In this document: positions 9,103 to 18,310 of the stretch, piece after piece | How the letters are laid out: the number at the start of each line of letters is the position of its first letter | Position numbering within the stretch: the stretch's first letter is position 1 | Assembly (NCBI GenBank): GCA_039815825.1 | Contig: JBCBYO010000016.1 | Location: 1 to 64,000, forward strand | Source of the DNA: JBCBDX01 sp039815825 | GTDB lineage: Bacteria > Pseudomonadota > Alphaproteobacteria > Rhizobiales > Rhizobiaceae | Length of the DNA stretch: 64,000 nucleotides | Direction of reading: 5' to 3' | The notes under the pieces: generated by a model | The model's database searches: none | The model's input: only the letters and a program-made list of their open reading frames with translations | What the model was told of the DNA's origin: nothing | Program-made: the position numbers and the translations under genes

Positions 9103-10556
9103 GTGGGACAATTCTGGTTGCAGATGACGACGCCGCTATTCGCACAGTGGTCAGCCAAGCGCTCACACGTGCGGGTTTTGATGTGCGCGCAACTTCCAAT
9201 GCATCCACGCTTTGGCAGTGGGTCGCAGAGGGGCAGGGCGACGCGGTGGTGTCGGATGTCGTGATGCCCGACGATAACCTCTTTGAGCTGTTGCCGCGCA
9301 TGAAGAAGATGCGCCCAGATTTGCCTTTTATCGTTATGAGCGCACAAAACACGTTCATGACGGCTATCCGAGCTACCGAAAAGGGTGCGTATGAGTACCT
9401 CCCAAAGCCATTCGACCTGGTTGAACTGACTAGCCTTGTCGGCCGCGCACTTTCGGAGACGCGGCAAAAATTACGGCAACCGGCAAAGAGCGCAGATGTT
9501 GACGCGGACATGCCGTTGGTTGGTCGCTCTCCGGCCATGCAGGACATTTATCGCGTTCTGGCACGAATGACGCAGTCGGACTTAACGGTCCTGATCAATG
9601 GCGAGTCGGGCACCGGCAAAGAACTGATCGCACGGGCTTTGCACGAATACGGGAAACGCAAAAAGGGACCCTTTGTTGCCATCAACATGGCAGCTATCCC
9701 GCGTGATCTAATCGAGAGTGAGCTTTTTGGTCACGAGAAGGGCGCTTTTACTGGCGCGACAGCCCGATCAACAGGTCGGTTTGAGCAGGCGCAGAATGGC
9801 ACCCTTTTTCTGGATGAGATTGGCGATATGCCGATGGAAGCACAAACGCGTTTGCTGCGTGTTTTACAGCAGGGCGAATATATGACCGTTGGCGGGCGAA
9901 CGCCGATCAAGTCTAACGTGCGCATTGTAACCGCCACCAACAAGGATTTGCGGTTGTTGATCAATCAAGGCCTTTTTCGTGAAGACCTTTACTACCGGCT
10001 CAACGTCGTACCGATTCGCGTACCTCCATTGCGCGAACGGTTGGAAGATATCCCCGATCTTGCTCAGCACTTTTTGACCAAGGTTCAAGACGAAGGATTG
10101 GAGAGCAAAAGACTGCTGCCCGAAGCCATGCAAACGCTTACGCGCTATCAATGGCCCGGAAACGTGCGGGAGTTGGAAAATCTTGTCCGGCGTTTGGCCG
10201 CGCTCTACCCGCAAGAGGCGGTTGATGCCGACATCGTTGCCAATGAACTGCGCTCAAGTGAAGAAGATCGCCTGCCAGTAGCCGGGACGTCAGGCGGCCT
10301 TTCTTCACCGTCAAATCAGACAATATCTGAGGCAGTTGAAGCCAATATGCACAAATATTTCGCCTCCTTTGGCGACAGTTTGCCACCACCTGGGCTCTAC
10401 CATCGGGTTTTGAGCGAGTTGGAATATCCACTTATTGTCGCAACGCTTACCGCGACCCGAGGCAATCAGATCAGGGCGGCTGAAGTACTTGGCCTTAACC
10501 GCAATACGCTGCGCAAAAAAATCCGCGATCTCAACGTGAGTATCTTCAAAGTTTAG
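9099..10556 (+). CDS. ntrC: Nitrogen response regulator NtrC (sigma-54 activator)
   Basis: Response regulator that activates sigma-54 promoters of nitrogen-assimilation genes when phosphorylated by NtrB. Receiver domain about 1-120 with phosphoacceptor Asp53; AAA+ domain with Walker A at 168-175 (GESGTGKE), the sigma-54-contacting loop GAFTGA at 215-220, and Walker B FLDEIGD; C-terminal Fis-type helix-turn-helix (NQIRAAEVLGLNRNTLRKK). All elements needed for sigma-54 activation are present, in contrast to the neighbouring NtrX. Its ATG overlaps the ntrB stop by four bases. Confidence 0.96.
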   Translation: MSGTILVADDDAAIRTVVSQALTRAGFDVRATSNASTLWQWVAEGQGDAVVSDVVMPDDNLFELLPRMKKMRPDLPFIVMSAQNTFMTAIRATEKGAYEYLPKPFDLVELTSLVGRALSETRQKLRQPAKSADVDADMPLVGRSPAMQDIYRVLARMTQSDLTVLINGESGTGKELIARALHEYGKRKKGPFVAINMAAIPRDLIESELFGHEKGAFTGATARSTGRFEQAQNGTLFLDEIGDMPMEAQTRLLRVLQQGEYMTVGGRTPIKSNVRIVTATNKDLRLLINQGLFREDLYYRLNVVPIRVPPLRERLEDIPDLAQHFLTKVQDEGLESKRLLPEAMQTLTRYQWPGNVRELENLVRRLAALYPQEAVDADIVANELRSSEEDRLPVAGTSGGLSSPSNQTISEAVEANMHKYFASFGDSLPPPGLYHRVLSELEYPLIVATLTATRGNQIRAAEVLGLNRNTLRKKIRDLNVSIFKV

Positions 10557-10623
10557 ATGCAGATTGTAGTTGCAGATTTGCCACATAATGTTGCATATTG
10601 GGCACGGTAACTGACGCTAACTG

Positions 10624-12951
10624 GTGCGCATGGCAACCTTTGACAGAACAGTCCCTGGAAGCTTTTTGCTGAGGGAACGTGGTCAGGCTGGCAATAGCTG
10701 GCCAGGAACCATCATCGTACTTGCCGCGACGGTTAGCGCGGTAGCTGCTTTTGTAATTCTCATCGGATTGACACCTATTCAGCCAACCGAGACTGTTACG
10801 GCGTTCACGATCGCGATTATCGGTGGCTTTGTTCTTGCCCTCATGTGGCTTATTGGCATCGAGGTGCGGTCGGTGGTCAAAGCGCGCCGGGATCGCAAGG
10901 CGGCATCGCGCCTGCATGTGCGCATTGTAACGCTGTTCTCGATTATCGCTACAGTTCCGGCTTTGGTTATCGCAATTGTCGCGTCCATTACGCTCGATCT
11001 TGGTCTCGACCGGTGGTTTGAAATACGCACACGCACCATTGTCCAGTCGTCAGAACAGGTCGCTCGGTCATATATCAACGAAAATGCCGTGAACTTGCGC
11101 GACGCCACGATCAATATGGCATTTGCCCTGGATCAACAAAGGCGCCTGTTTAATCTGGATCGAAACGGTTTCCGTCAATTTGTCACGCAGCAAGCACGTG
11201 GGCGGGGCATGTTGGGCGCATCGGTTATCGGGTTGGATGGCAATATCATCTATACAGCGGATATTGAGACTGAATTACCACTGCCTTTGCCACCTCAAGA
11301 TGCGGTGGAAACAGCGCTTAATGGTGGACCCGTTATCATCCCGCCGGGATCAACCAACCTCGTCGGGGCGATGATCAGACTGCGGGAAATTCCCAACGCC
11401 ATGTTGTATGCCATTCGAGCGGTTGACCCCGAGGTGCTCGATGCGGTTCGTCTAATGCAACAAAACCGGCAGGAATATCAGGGTTTGGAGGCCAACCGAA
11501 CTTCCCTTCAATTAGCCTTTGCACTTCTTTACATTTGCCTCGCGCTGATTTTGTTGTTGACCGCGATTTGGACTGCGATTGCTGTGGCCAATCGCCTGGT
11601 TCGTCCAATCAGGCTTTTGATCAATGCTTCTGATGAAGTTGGAAGCGGTAATCTGGATGTCAGGGTTCCCGTTCGCTCCTCTGATGGTGACGTTGGCTAC
11701 CTTGCCGACACGTTCAACTCGATGCTTGGCCAATTAAAAAGCCAGCGCGACGAAATCCTCAACGCCAAGGATGTTATCGATGAACGGCGACGCTTTACTG
11801 AAGCGGTGCTGGCGGGGGTCTCCGCGGGCGTGTTGGGTGTCGATGACAAGCAGCGCGTCACCATTTTTAATGAAGCGGTCGCGGAAGTCTTGGGTGTAGC
11901 CGACGTGCAACCGGGCGAAGATCTTCAAAAGCTGTCGCCACGGGTTGCCAGTGTCTTCGGTGATGCCTACGCGCGGCGCATTTCCGATGTGAATGAGCAA
12001 GTCACTTTCATTGATAGCACGGGACGGGAGCGTGTCCTTAACGTGCAGGTTGCGCTGGATATGGATGCGGTCGCGGGCAAAACTGATGGTCGACACACCC
12101 ATGTCGTGACGATTGATGACATATCTAACGTCGTCGAAGCGCAGAGGTCGACTGCATGGGGCGATGTCGCACGGCGCATCGCGCACGAAATCAAAAACCC
12201 GCTGACGCCAATTCAGCTGTCTGCGGAACGCATCCGCCGCCGCTATGGTAAAATCATTCCAGAAGATGATCGCGCGGTTTTTGACCAGTGTACGGATACG
12301 ATCGTCCGGCAAGTGGGTGATATCGGTCGCATGGTCGACGAGTTTTCGACCTTTGCGCGCATGCCAAAGCCGGAAATGGCGTTGCGCGATTTACGTGAAA
12401 CCGTTCGTGAAGCGACATTCCTGGTCGAGGTCTCGCGCACGGAATTCACGTTTGAACGCGAGATGCCGGAGACGCCATTGTTAGCCCGGTATGATGACCG
12501 TCTAGTGGGTCAAGCCGTTGGTAATGTTGTGAAAAATGCAGCCGAAGCGATCGATGCCCGCCTGGCTGTCGATCCTGACGGACCCAAGGGGCACATCAAA
12601 GTGGTCGGCCGTGTTGGCGGTGCAAACAACAAGGCAATTATCATTGATGTGATGGATAATGGTCGGGGGCTGCCCAAGGAGAATCGCAACAAGTTGCTCG
12701 AGCCTTACATGACCACACGCGAAAAAGGTACCGGACTTGGTTTGGCCATCGTTCGCAAAATTGTTGAGGACCACGGCGGTAGGATGGCTTTGCGCGATGC
12801 GCCGACCGGTTTTTACGATGGTCGGGGGGCGCTGGTGCGTATGATCTTCCTCGCTCACGGGGTTCAGTTGGCGGGTGACGCGGCAGGTGAACGCGAGGAT
12901 GGGGCTAAAACGAAAACGGGCGTGCGTGAGCGTGGAGGGAAAGCGGCATGA
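10624..12951 (+). CDS. ntrY: Membrane sensor histidine kinase NtrY
   Basis: Partner kinase of NtrX, linked in alphaproteobacteria to nitrogen metabolism, envelope and redox responses. The N-terminal 330 residues hold several membrane segments and a periplasmic part. A HAMP domain follows (RLVRPIRLL to about 400), then a PAS domain, the phosphoacceptor His521 (counting from GTG 10624) in the box AHEIKNPLTP, and an ATPase domain with VKNAAEA, DNGRGL and GTGLGLAIV. The GTG at 10624 and the ATG at 10630 are both possible starts. It lies 67 bases after ntrC and overlaps ntrX by four bases. Confidence 0.94.
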   Translation: MRMATFDRTVPGSFLLRERGQAGNSWPGTIIVLAATVSAVAAFVILIGLTPIQPTETVTAFTIAIIGGFVLALMWLIGIEVRSVVKARRDRKAASRLHVRIVTLFSIIATVPALVIAIVASITLDLGLDRWFEIRTRTIVQSSEQVARSYINENAVNLRDATINMAFALDQQRRLFNLDRNGFRQFVTQQARGRGMLGASVIGLDGNIIYTADIETELPLPLPPQDAVETALNGGPVIIPPGSTNLVGAMIRLREIPNAMLYAIRAVDPEVLDAVRLMQQNRQEYQGLEANRTSLQLAFALLYICLALILLLTAIWTAIAVANRLVRPIRLLINASDEVGSGNLDVRVPVRSSDGDVGYLADTFNSMLGQLKSQRDEILNAKDVIDERRRFTEAVLAGVSAGVLGVDDKQRVTIFNEAVAEVLGVADVQPGEDLQKLSPRVASVFGDAYARRISDVNEQVTFIDSTGRERVLNVQVALDMDAVAGKTDGRHTHVVTIDDISNVVEAQRSTAWGDVARRIAHEIKNPLTPIQLSAERIRRRYGKIIPEDDRAVFDQCTDTIVRQVGDIGRMVDEFSTFARMPKPEMALRDLRETVREATFLVEVSRTEFTFEREMPETPLLARYDDRLVGQAVGNVVKNAAEAIDARLAVDPDGPKGHIKVVGRVGGANNKAIIIDVMDNGRGLPKENRNKLLEPYMTTREKGTGLGLAIVRKIVEDHGGRMALRDAPTGFYDGRGALVRMIFLAHGVQLAGDAAGEREDGAKTKTGVRERGGKAA

Positions 12952-14309
12952 GGGCCGACGTTCTAATTGTGGATGATGAGGACGATATTCGCGATATTGT
13001 GTCGGGAATATTAGAGGATGAGGGCCACGAAACCCGTGTCGCGCATGACAGCGATAGCGCCCTTGACGCGATTAGAGCACGCGTGCCCAGACTGATTTTT
13101 TTGGATATCTGGCTCCAGAATAGTGCTCTTGATGGGTTGGCGCTGCTCGACAAAGTTCAAGAGATGCACCCGGGGTTGCCGGTCGTGATGATTTCCGGCC
13201 ACGGGAATATCGAAACGGCGGTTTCTGCTATCAAACGGGGCGCTTATGATTACATTGAAAAGCCGTTCAAGAGCGACCGTTTGGTGCTTGTCGCCGAGCG
13301 CGCGCTAGAAAATCACGCGCTGAAGAAGCAGGTTAGCGACCTTAAAAGCCGCAGCACCGACATCTCTGAGTTGACCGGCAAGTCCCCGGCAATGGGTGCA
13401 TTGAGAGCCGCCATCGACAAGGTGGCGCCGACAAATAGCCGCGTGATGATTATTGGCCCTACTGGTTGTGGCAAGGAGCTGGTGGCGCGTGCTTTGCATA
13501 GCGCGTCCAGCCGCGCCGGTGGCCCATTCGTGTCTCTCAACGCTGCGGCAATAACGCCAAGCCGGATGGAGACCGAACTGTTTGGGACAGAAGGTGAGGG
13601 TTCGGACCGGAAAGTTGGCGCACTTGAAAATGCACATGCAGGCATTTTGTATCTGGATGAGATCGCAGACATGCCATTGGAAACGCAGGCGAAAATCCTG
13701 CGCGTCTTGGTGGATCAGGAGTTTGAACGCGTTGGCGGCACCAGACGTGTAAAAGTCGATGTTCGTATTATATCGTCGACAGCGGTTGACCTTGAACAGC
13801 GTATTGAACAAGGCCGCTTTCGTCGTGACCTTTACAACCGCTTGGCAGTTGTCCCGATTGAAGTGCCGCCGTTGACTCAACGCCGGGAGGACATTCCACA
13901 TCTTGTTCAGCAATTTATGAAAAAAATCAGCGAGCAGACCGGAATTCGCCCGAAATTTATCGATGATGAGGCGATGACCGTTCTTGAATCGCACACATGG
14001 CCTGGCAATGTTCGCCAGCTTCGCAATGCCATTGAGCGTTTAATGATCCTGACACGCGACCAGCCTGATGATGTCAGTATCAGCGCTGATATGCTTCCTG
14101 ATGAGCTTAATGACAATCTGCCAAAAGCGCCGACGTCTGATGATAAACACATAATGGCGCTCCCATTACGGGAAGCCCGCGAGCGTTTTGAGCGCGACTA
14201 TTTGCTGGCGCAAATCGGTCGCTTTGGTGGCAATATTTCCCGCACGGCAGAGTTTATCGGCATGGAAAGATCAGCGTTGCACCGCAAGCTTAAGTCACTG
14301 GGGGTCTAG
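12948..14309 (+). CDS. ntrX: Response regulator NtrX (NtrC family, no GAFTGA loop)
   Basis: Response regulator paired with NtrY. Receiver domain about 1-120 with Asp53; AAA+ domain about 140-370 with Walker A at 170-177 (GPTGCGKE) and Walker B (YLDEIAD); C-terminal Fis-type helix-turn-helix (FGGNISRTAEFIGMERSAL). Where NtrC has GAFTGA, this protein reads GTEGEGSDRKVGALE (about 213-227), so the sigma-54-contacting loop is missing. That is known for NtrX and implies it regulates other promoters, perhaps as a repressor or sigma-70 regulator. It overlaps ntrY by four bases (ATGA) and is followed by trkA after 3 bases. Confidence 0.94.
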   Translation: MRADVLIVDDEDDIRDIVSGILEDEGHETRVAHDSDSALDAIRARVPRLIFLDIWLQNSALDGLALLDKVQEMHPGLPVVMISGHGNIETAVSAIKRGAYDYIEKPFKSDRLVLVAERALENHALKKQVSDLKSRSTDISELTGKSPAMGALRAAIDKVAPTNSRVMIIGPTGCGKELVARALHSASSRAGGPFVSLNAAAITPSRMETELFGTEGEGSDRKVGALENAHAGILYLDEIADMPLETQAKILRVLVDQEFERVGGTRRVKVDVRIISSTAVDLEQRIEQGRFRRDLYNRLAVVPIEVPPLTQRREDIPHLVQQFMKKISEQTGIRPKFIDDEAMTVLESHTWPGNVRQLRNAIERLMILTRDQPDDVSISADMLPDELNDNLPKAPTSDDKHIMALPLREARERFERDYLLAQIGRFGGNISRTAEFIGMERSALHRKLKSLGV

Positions 14310-14312
14310 AAA

Positions 14313-15689
14313 ATGCGCGTCATCATTTGCGGGGCGGGCCAAGTTGGATTTGGTATCGCCGAGAGATTGGCTGCCGAAGACAATGATGTGTCGGTTATCG
14401 ATACGTCACAGGACCTGATTCAGCGCGTGCGTGATACATTGGATGTGCGCGGCTTTATCGGCCACGGCAGTCACCCTGATGTTTTGGCGAAGGCTGGTGC
14501 AGGCGATGCTGACATCTTGATCGCGGTTACGCTCTATGACGAAGTCAATATGACCGCCTGTCAGGTGGCCCATTCGCTTTTTGACGTTCCGACCAAGATC
14601 GCAAGAGTGCGTTCTCAATCATATCTTTCGCCAACATATGGTGATCTGTTCAGTACCGATCATCTGCCGATTGATGTCATCATCTCGCCGGAGAGGGAAG
14701 TTGGCGACGTCGTTCTTAAACGAATTGCATTGCCGGGCGCGACGGACGTTGTGCAATTTGCAGACGATAACGTTACGATGATGGCCATTGATTGTCGTGA
14801 AGACTGTCCGGTCATCAATACGCCACTAAATCAGCTGTCTGACTTGTTTCCCGATTTGAACGCCACGGTCGTTGGCGTGTGGCGCAACGGAAATCTATTC
14901 ATCCCACGTTCGGCTGATCAGTTGCTTGTCGAAGACTTGGTTTATGTGGTCGCACAACGCGATCAGGTTCGCCGGACACTGTCTTTGTTTGGACATGAGG
15001 AGATAGAGGCGCGTCGTATCATCGTAGCCGGTGGTGGCAATATCGGATCCTATGTCGCGCAGCGGCTGGAAGAGGGAAGCGGGCGGACCAACGTCAAGAT
15101 CATAGAAGCTAACCGTAACCGCGCGATGGCCAACGCAGACCGTTTAAGACGCACCATCGTACTTCACGGCAGCGCGCTTGATCAGCAAATTCTTCATGAA
15201 GCCGATATCCAGGACGCTGAACTGATGGTGTCGCTAACCAACGATGACCAGGTCAATATCTTGTCGGCGGTGATGGCAAAACGGTTGGGATGTGAAGCGA
15301 CGATGGCGCTGATCAACGATCTTGGCTACCAGTCCTTTACGTCGACGCTTGGAATCAATGCTCTGATCAATCCACGTGCAGTCACGATTTCACGTATCTT
15401 GCAGCATATGCGGCGCGGCCGAATCATGCAGGTGTTTTCGGTCCAGAAGGGTCAGGCCGAAGTGTTGGAAGCTGAGGCTTTGGAGACATCTCCGCTCGTT
15501 GGGCGGCCGCTACGAGACTTGGACCTGCCAGACGATATTCGGATTGGTGCGGTCTATCGTGGTCGCGAGGTTTTCAAACCCGACGGGCAATTTCAGATCA
15601 AGGCGCGCGACAGGGTTGTGATGTTTGCTAAAACAGAAGCCGTGAAAAAGGTTGAGCAGCTGTTCCGCGTGAGCCTTGAGTATTTTTAG
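14313..15689 (+). CDS. trkA: Trk potassium uptake regulator TrkA
   Basis: Peripheral NAD(H)-binding subunit that gates Trk/Ktr-type potassium uptake. Two tandem RCK units are clear: one nucleotide-binding fold at the N-terminus (MRVIICGAGQVGFGIA) and another at about residue 233 (IIVAGGGNIGSYVAQRL), each followed by a RCK-C domain. 458 aa matches E. coli TrkA. No TrkH or TrkG channel gene lies in the window, so its partner is encoded elsewhere. The start is 3 bases after ntrX, which puts it at the end of the ntr operon, an order common in alphaproteobacteria. Confidence 0.94.
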   Translation: MRVIICGAGQVGFGIAERLAAEDNDVSVIDTSQDLIQRVRDTLDVRGFIGHGSHPDVLAKAGAGDADILIAVTLYDEVNMTACQVAHSLFDVPTKIARVRSQSYLSPTYGDLFSTDHLPIDVIISPEREVGDVVLKRIALPGATDVVQFADDNVTMMAIDCREDCPVINTPLNQLSDLFPDLNATVVGVWRNGNLFIPRSADQLLVEDLVYVVAQRDQVRRTLSLFGHEEIEARRIIVAGGGNIGSYVAQRLEEGSGRTNVKIIEANRNRAMANADRLRRTIVLHGSALDQQILHEADIQDAELMVSLTNDDQVNILSAVMAKRLGCEATMALINDLGYQSFTSTLGINALINPRAVTISRILQHMRRGRIMQVFSVQKGQAEVLEAEALETSPLVGRPLRDLDLPDDIRIGAVYRGREVFKPDGQFQIKARDRVVMFAKTEAVKKVEQLFRVSLEYF

Positions 15690-15714
15690 GATGGACGGGT
15701 AGGGGACAACAGGG

Positions 15715-16593
15715 ATGTCACGCATTGCGTATGTCAATGGGCGCTATGTTCCGCATGGACGCGCTTCGGTGCATGTTGAGGATCGCGGGTATCAATTTGC
15801 TGACGGTGTGTATGAAGTATGCGAGGTCAAAAATGGCTATCTCATCGACCAAACACGCCATCTTGAAAGGCTGGACCGCTCGTTAAACGAGTTGAAAATG
15901 CGATGGCCTGTCGCGCGTGATGCGCTGCCCGGTATCCTTGGTGAGGTCGTGAGAGCCAATCGGGTGATGGACGGATTGGTTTATCTTCAAGTTACCCGCG
16001 GTGTTGCCAAGCGGGATCATGCTTTTCCCGCCGCCACCACCAAGCCAGCGCTTGTGGTGACAGCTCGGGCGGCCGATCCTCTCGCCGCTGAAGAAAAAGC
16101 AATTAAGGGCATTTCAGCTATCACCGTACCGGAGACGCGTTGGGATCGTGTTGACATCAAAACGGTAGGATTGCTGTCAAATGTGTTGGCGCGACAAAAT
16201 GCCGTAGAGGAAGGTGCACAAGAAGCTTTGTTCGTGGATGAAGCCGGCATTGTCAAAGAGGGGGCTTCGACCAACGCGTGGATCGTAACCAAAGACCGTG
16301 TTCTCGTTACGCGGCCTGCGGAGCACGGGATTCTACGCGGGATTACACGCCAAGGTGTGATCGACGTTGCCGAAAAACATGGACTTTCCATACAGGAACG
16401 CGGGTTTACAGTTGAAGAGGCACTCGATGCGTTGGAGATGTTTGTCACCTCGGCTACGTCAATTGTGATGCCGGTGGTCCGCTTGGACGGCCATTCAATC
16501 GCTAACGGTGAGCCGGGTAGTGTGGTGCGCGATTTACGTGGCGCTTTCCACTCTGTTGCTGAGCGTACACCGGTATATGGGCAACTCAACTAA
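15715..16593 (+). CDS. dat: Class IV PLP aminotransferase, D-amino acid aminotransferase type
   Basis: Fold-type IV aminotransferase of 292 aa. The N-terminus (YVNGRYVPHGRASVHVEDRG) and the PLP-binding Lys149 in VDIKTVGLL are typical; the glutamate pocket EGASTNAW and the late TSATSIVMPV motif are also present. Members of this subgroup interconvert D-amino acids such as D-alanine and D-glutamate with 2-oxoacids, supplying peptidoglycan precursors; branched-chain or 4-amino-4-deoxychorismate chemistry cannot be excluded from sequence alone. The trkA-dat-hfq-hflX order is conserved in rhizobia, which supports the name. Confidence 0.87.
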   Translation: MSRIAYVNGRYVPHGRASVHVEDRGYQFADGVYEVCEVKNGYLIDQTRHLERLDRSLNELKMRWPVARDALPGILGEVVRANRVMDGLVYLQVTRGVAKRDHAFPAATTKPALVVTARAADPLAAEEKAIKGISAITVPETRWDRVDIKTVGLLSNVLARQNAVEEGAQEALFVDEAGIVKEGASTNAWIVTKDRVLVTRPAEHGILRGITRQGVIDVAEKHGLSIQERGFTVEEALDALEMFVTSATSIVMPVVRLDGHSIANGEPGSVVRDLRGAFHSVAERTPVYGQLN

Positions 16594-16667
16594 AGCTTTA
16601 TGAAAACTTCTTGTCGCGGCGCACAAAATCTGTGTTAGTGGCCATGTGGGGTATATGAGGAAAAAAG

Positions 16668-16919
16668 ATGGCTGATAGGTCGCAGAACCTCCAAGATCAA
16701 TTTTTGAATGCGGTACGAAAGCAGAAAATTCCCCTGACGGTTTTTCTGGTCAACGGTGTGAAGTTGACAGGCGTTGTTACTTCGTTTGATTCATTTTGTG
16801 TATTGTTGCGCCGGGATGGCAGCGCACAACTCGTCTATAAGCATGCAATATCGACCATTATGCCGGGTCAGCCGGTCCAAATGTTCGATGTGGAAAACGT
16901 GGATCAAAAGGCCGATTGA
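16668..16919 (+). CDS. hfq: RNA chaperone Hfq
   Basis: Hexameric Sm-like RNA chaperone that joins small RNAs to mRNAs. The Sm1 motif (about residues 9-50, with LQDQFLNAVRK and FLVNGVKLTGVV) and Sm2 motif with YKHAIST are clear. 83 aa with a short C-terminal tail is usual for alphaproteobacteria, where Hfq affects nitrogen control and stress responses. The ATG follows GAGGAAAAAAG. Its TGA stop lies inside the start of hflX (TTGA), so translation is likely coupled. Confidence 0.96.
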   Translation: MADRSQNLQDQFLNAVRKQKIPLTVFLVNGVKLTGVVTSFDSFCVLLRRDGSAQLVYKHAISTIMPGQPVQMFDVENVDQKAD

Positions 16920-18310
16920 CGAAGCCTATCCAAGATAAAGATAGTTCGAGCAAGAAGAAGCGGCGGCCACCGGTTGATAGGCAAAGTGCGCCTACGCACG
17001 CGATTGTGGTCACCCCAGACATCAAAGCCCGGCAAGGCACTGAGACAGGTGAGCCGGAGGTTGTTCGCGCGGCTTCGGAAAGGCTGGAAGAAGCGGTAGG
17101 GCTCGCGCTGGCTATAGAACTGGAAGTTGTCCATTCCATCATTGCTCCGATCGCCAACCTGCGCCCGGCGACGCTTTTCGGTACCGGTAAGGTGGAAGAA
17201 ATTGCAGGTATTGTCTCTGCGATGGAGGCCGGTCTTGTGATCGTTGATCATGCGTTGACACCTATTCAGCAGCGCAATCTGGAAAAGGCCTGGAACGCGA
17301 AAGTTCTGGATCGTACCGGTCTCATTCTTGAAATTTTTGGCCGGCGTGCGGCCACCAAAGAAGGCACGCTTCAGGTTGAGTTGGCGCATCTCAACTATCA
17401 GCGGGGGCGTTTGGTGCGGTCGTGGACCCACCTTGAACGTCAGCGCGGTGGTGCCGGTTTTCTTGGTGGTCCGGGTGAAACCCAAATTGAGGCCGACCGC
17501 CGCATATTGCGCGACAAGATCAAAAGCCTTGAAAACGAACTGGAGCAGGTGCGTCGAACACGATCATTGCATCGTGCAAAACGCAAGAAGGTACCGCTGC
17601 CCATCATAGCGTTTGTTGGCTACACAAATGCGGGTAAATCGACACTCTTTAATCGGATAACGGGTGCTGAAGTTGTCGCTAAAGACATGCTTTTTGCAAC
17701 TTTGGATCCGACCCTACGACGTATAAAACTAGCCGGCGGTACTCAGGCTGTGCTCTCTGACACGGTGGGGTTTGTTTCCGATCTACCGACACATTTGGTG
17801 GCGGCGTTTCGTGCGACACTTGAAGAGGTGCGTGAAGCCGACATCATTGTCCATGTCCACGATGTCAGCCATTCGCAAGCAGCTGCGCAGGCAAATGACG
17901 TGGATGTGGTGATGGCCGATTTGGGCATCGAAGGTGAGCGCGCCGATGCGGTAATCCACGTATGGAACAAAATTGACCTTTTACCGGCCGAAAACAGGGA
18001 CATGATTGTCGGACGGGCGGAACGCGATGAAAATGCGGTGGCTTTGTCTGCTATAACGGGAGAGGGGATTGATAGCTTCCTTACTCTGGTTGAAGAGCGG
18101 ATTTCCGGAACATTGGTGAGGCGCCGGGTTTCACTCCCGCCATCGCGATTTGCCGATGTCGCATGGCTTTATGAAAATGGGATCGTTGACAGCCGCCAGG
18201 TCACAGACGACGGCACGATGATCGTTGATGTGCGTGTCACCCACGACACCGATCAATTCATGGCAAGTCACCTGCCAGCGGGTTCAGTGTCCACCCTTAA
18301 GGCGTCTTAG
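16916..18310 (+). CDS. hflX: Ribosome-associated GTPase HflX
   Basis: GTPase that binds the large ribosomal subunit and, in E. coli, splits stalled ribosomes under heat stress. N-terminal HflX domain (about 20-200, with GGPGETQIE), then the G domain with G1 GYTNAGKST (about 235-243), G3 DTVGF, and G4 NKID. 464 aa is normal. No better upstream ATG is available: the frame opens with TTG overlapping the hfq stop by four bases, an arrangement that would couple it to hfq. Its 3' end overlaps mazG on the opposite strand by 14 bases. Confidence 0.93.
   Translation: MTKPIQDKDSSSKKKRRPPVDRQSAPTHAIVVTPDIKARQGTETGEPEVVRAASERLEEAVGLALAIELEVVHSIIAPIANLRPATLFGTGKVEEIAGIVSAMEAGLVIVDHALTPIQQRNLEKAWNAKVLDRTGLILEIFGRRAATKEGTLQVELAHLNYQRGRLVRSWTHLERQRGGAGFLGGPGETQIEADRRILRDKIKSLENELEQVRRTRSLHRAKRKKVPLPIIAFVGYTNAGKSTLFNRITGAEVVAKDMLFATLDPTLRRIKLAGGTQAVLSDTVGFVSDLPTHLVAAFRATLEEVREADIIVHVHDVSHSQAAAQANDVDVVMADLGIEGERADAVIHVWNKIDLLPAENRDMIVGRAERDENAVALSAITGEGIDSFLTLVEERISGTLVRRRVSLPPSRFADVAWLYENGIVDSRQVTDDGTMIVDVRVTHDTDQFMASHLPAGSVSTLKAS

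Noticed and set aside
10557..10623. Sigma-54-like or NtrC-site-like sequence between ntrC and ntrY (TTGCCACATAATGTTGC; GGGCAC...GGTGCGC)
   Set aside because: Spacing is one base off and the -24 GG is changed; the GGGCAC/GGTGCG halves are too far apart for an NtrC site.
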